Below are positions 6,434-8,087 of a DNA stretch of 8,087 nucleotides, piece by piece. The stretch is taken from the NCBI GenBank assembly GCA_937951455.1, contig CALFBU010000307.1, forward strand, positions 1 through 8,087, given 5' to 3'. The notes under the pieces were generated by a model, which saw only the letters and a program-made list of their open reading frames with translations, had not been told where the DNA came from and did not search any database. The first letter of the stretch is position 1, and every line of letters starts with the position of its first letter. The stretch comes from an uncultured Rhizobiaceae group bacterium. Its GTDB lineage: Bacteria > Pseudomonadota > Alphaproteobacteria > Rhizobiales > Rhizobiaceae. Made by a program: the position numbers and the translations under genes.

Positions 6434-6462
6434 AAAAGGCTCCAGATTATGGAGCCTTTTTT
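6434..6462. terminator. Bidirectional rho-independent terminator between the DUF2853 and GNAT genes
   Basis: AAAAGGCTCCA (6434-6444) and TGGAGCCTTTT (6450-6460) form a perfect 11-bp stem with a 5-base loop (GATTA). On the plus strand it runs into six T's (6457-6462), and on the minus strand the arm ends in four T's. It lies 24 bases after the DUF2853 stop and 4 bases beyond the end of the GNAT gene, so it can end both convergent transcripts. Confidence 0.92.
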
Positions 6463-6466
6463 ATGT

Positions 6467-6979
6467 CTAGTGTGAGTGATCATCATCGGCATAGATGATT
6501 TCTTTTTGCATGATAAGTGCTGGAATGCCTGAGCCATCTTCACCGCAGTCCTGCGTTTCACCTATTTTTTTGAAGCCAAACTTTTCATAAAATTCAATGG
6601 CTTTATGATTTTGTTCTTCAACCTCAAGCTTAATATACTCCGCATCTATAAAAGAGTTTTCTATCTCAATCAGCAAATGCAACCCAGTCTTACCGCCATG
6701 AAAGTCAGGATGGACGTATAGTTGATGCAGACTAATCGTCTTATCTTTTTGCGTCGCATAGGCCATACCGCCAATGACCGTGCCATTGTCAGCAACCAGA
6801 AACTCCGACTTCGGTGTATGACGCATTTCCTGCAAACGTTTCATGGAATGCCATTGATCCGTAATCTCTTCAACCTTGGCTTTACCGTATAAATCGTCAT
6901 AGGTCGCATGCCATGTTTCACGCAATATTTGCTGAACACGTTCTAGGTCTTGTTCAGAAGCGGTTCTAACAAAAAACAT
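6467..6979 (-). CDS. GNAT family N-acetyltransferase
   Basis: This 170-residue cytosolic protein has the Gcn5-related fold, which moves an acetyl group from acetyl-CoA to an amine; the substrate cannot be told. The N-terminal strand and helix (FFVRTASEQDLERVQQILRE) open the domain. SEFLVADNGTVIGGMAYA (58-75) gives the central strands, and LHQLYVHPDFHGGKTGLHLL (84-103) is motif A. NHKAIEFYEKFGFKKIGE (124-141) is the C-terminal motif B. The usual Q/R-x-x-G-x-G pyrophosphate loop reads His94-Gly-Gly-Lys97-Thr-Gly99, which is atypical at two conserved positions. The C-terminus is short, acidic and His-containing (DDDHSH). It starts 13 bases after gatB ends, with AAGAG upstream, so it is probably co-transcribed with gatB, and transcription ends at the hairpin at 6434-6462. 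Confidence 0.88.
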   Translation of the reverse strand: MFFVRTASEQDLERVQQILRETWHATYDDLYGKAKVEEITDQWHSMKRLQEMRHTPKSEFLVADNGTVIGGMAYATQKDKTISLHQLYVHPDFHGGKTGLHLLIEIENSFIDAEYIKLEVEEQNHKAIEFYEKFGFKKIGETQDCGEDGSGIPALIMQKEIIYADDDHSH

Positions 6980-6992
6980 AAGTTGTAAACTC

Positions 6993-8087
6993 TTACTCTA
7001 CGCCAAGCTTTTGCTTAACCAGGGTTTGCACAGCTTGCGGATTTGCTTTGCCACCCGTGGCTTTCATGACCTGTCCAACAAACCAACCAGCCAACTGTGG
7101 ACGTTCTTTTGCTTTTTCAACTTGCTCAGGATTAGCGGCAATAATTTCATCAACAGCCGCTTCAATGGCACCCGTATCAGTCACCTGCTTCATGCCACGC
7201 TCTTCAACGATTTGAGCAGGGTCTCCCCCCTCTTCCCAAACGATATCAAAAACATCCTTTGCAATCTGGCCCGAAATTGTGCCTTCCTTGATAAGGTCAA
7301 CAATACCACCAATTTGCTCTGGTGATATTGGACTTTCGGAAATATCCTTGTCATCTTCCTTTAGCTTGCCAAGCAGATTATTAATCACCCAATTTGCAGC
7401 AACCTTGCCATCGCGTCCTTCTGCAACTTTCTCAAAAAAATCAGAATTGGCCTTATCGGATACCAAAACGGAAGCATCATAGGCGGATAACCCCATGTCA
7501 GCGATAAACCTAGCTTTTTTGGCGTCTGGCAATTCAGGCAAATCAGACTTCAAACTATCAACATAAGCTTGACTAAACTCAAGCGGCAGTAAGTCAGGAT
7601 CGGGGAAATATCGATAATCATGCGCATCTTCTTTTGAGCGCATGGAGCGTGTTTCGCCTTTTACCGGATCATAGAGTCTGGTTTCCTGATCAATCTCACC
7701 ACCATCTTCAAGAATGGCGATTTGTCGACGCGCTTCATATTCTATTGCCTGACCGATAAAGCGGATGGAGTTCATGTTCTTGATTTCACAGCGCGTTCCA
7801 AATGGTTCACCTGGACGCCGTACAGAAACATTAACATCCGCACGCATAGAACCTTCTGACATATTTCCATCACACGTGCCAAGATAGCGCAAAATAGAAC
7901 GTAGCTTGGTGACATAAGCCTTTGCTTCTTCAGAAGAACGGATATCCGGTTTGGATACAATCTCCATTAGCGCAACGCCCGTGCGGTTGAGATCAACAAA
8001 ACTCATTGTCGGATGTTGGTCATGCATGGATTTACCAGCATCTTGCTCGAGGTGAAGACGCTCTACGCCAATCTCGACATCTTCATA
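6993..8087 (-). CDS. gatB: Asp-tRNA(Asn)/Glu-tRNA(Gln) amidotransferase subunit B (GatB), 5' end outside window
   Basis: GatB is the kinase and tRNA-binding subunit of the GatCAB complex. That complex converts misacylated Glu-tRNA(Gln), and often Asp-tRNA(Asn), to the correct amidated form. The frame stays open to the window edge, giving the last 364 residues; about 125 N-terminal residues are missing compared with the usual length near 490. The Met codon at 8027 is internal, because the conserved segment [15 protein letters not shown] spans it. Other signatures are [67 protein letters not shown] and [13 protein letters not shown]. The C-terminal YqeY-like helical tRNA-binding domain ends [20 protein letters not shown]. 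Its presence suggests indirect synthesis of Gln-tRNA and/or Asn-tRNA. Confidence 0.96.
   Translation of the reverse strand, partial: YEDVEIGVERLHLEQDAGKSMHDQHPTMSFVDLNRTGVALMEIVSKPDIRSSEEAKAYVTKLRSILRYLGTCDGNMSEGSMRADVNVSVRRPGEPFGTRCEIKNMNSIRFIGQAIEYEARRQIAILEDGGEIDQETRLYDPVKGETRSMRSKEDAHDYRYFPDPDLLPLEFSQAYVDSLKSDLPELPDAKKARFIADMGLSAYDASVLVSDKANSDFFEKVAEGRDGKVAANWVINNLLGKLKEDDKDISESPISPEQIGGIVDLIKEGTISGQIAKDVFDIVWEEGGDPAQIVEERGMKQVTDTGAIEAAVDEIIAANPEQVEKAKERPQLAGWFVGQVMKATGGKANPQAVQTLVKQKLGVE

Noticed and set aside
7993..8027. Met codon at 8027 as the start of gatB
   Set aside because: The same frame continues upstream to the window edge and encodes conserved GatB sequence (HLEQDAGKS), so this Met is internal and the gene is cut by the window.

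Overview
The window looks like a chromosomal housekeeping segment of an alphaproteobacterium with moderate, rather AT-leaning base composition. The evidence is gene content. An accB-accC-aat cluster converges on a DUF2155 gene, with an NDUFA12-type complex I accessory subunit nearby. A DUF2853 gene, a mitochondrial-type glutamate dehydrogenase and gatB complete the picture. I cannot name the genus. There is no transposase, integrase, tRNA, CRISPR array or obvious sign of recent transfer.

Left part (1-2756, + strand): the last 39 codons of a DsbA-family thiol oxidoreductase are followed by a 114-base gap with a possible promoter. Then come accB (biotin carboxyl carrier protein), accC (biotin carboxylase) and aat (leucyl/phenylalanyl-tRNA-protein transferase), spaced 11 and 12 bases apart like one operon. 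AccB and AccC carry out the first half-reaction of acetyl-CoA carboxylase, which commits acetyl-CoA to fatty acid synthesis. Aat adds Leu or Phe to protein N-termini for N-degron proteolysis.

Middle part (2693-5830): an exported DUF2155 protein lies on the minus strand and overlaps the 3' end of aat by 64 bases. A bluB gene (+) follows, for the lower ligand of vitamin B12. Then, on the minus strand, come an NDUFA12-like complex I accessory protein and a glutamate dehydrogenase. bluB is not next to any other cobalamin gene.

Right part (5831-8087): a 237-base AT-rich divergent region separates glutamate dehydrogenase from a small DUF2853 gene (+). This region holds the most striking non-coding structure in the window. 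A near-consensus promoter is overlapped by two different, perfect 17-base palindromes, followed by a strong ribosome binding site. The DUF2853 gene ends at a perfect 11-bp hairpin terminator. A GNAT acetyltransferase and the 3' three quarters of gatB, both on the minus strand and 13 bases apart, converge on the same terminator.

I found no clear multi-gene novel system. The best lead is the DUF2853 transcription unit: a function-unknown small protein with its own compact, apparently tightly controlled promoter.
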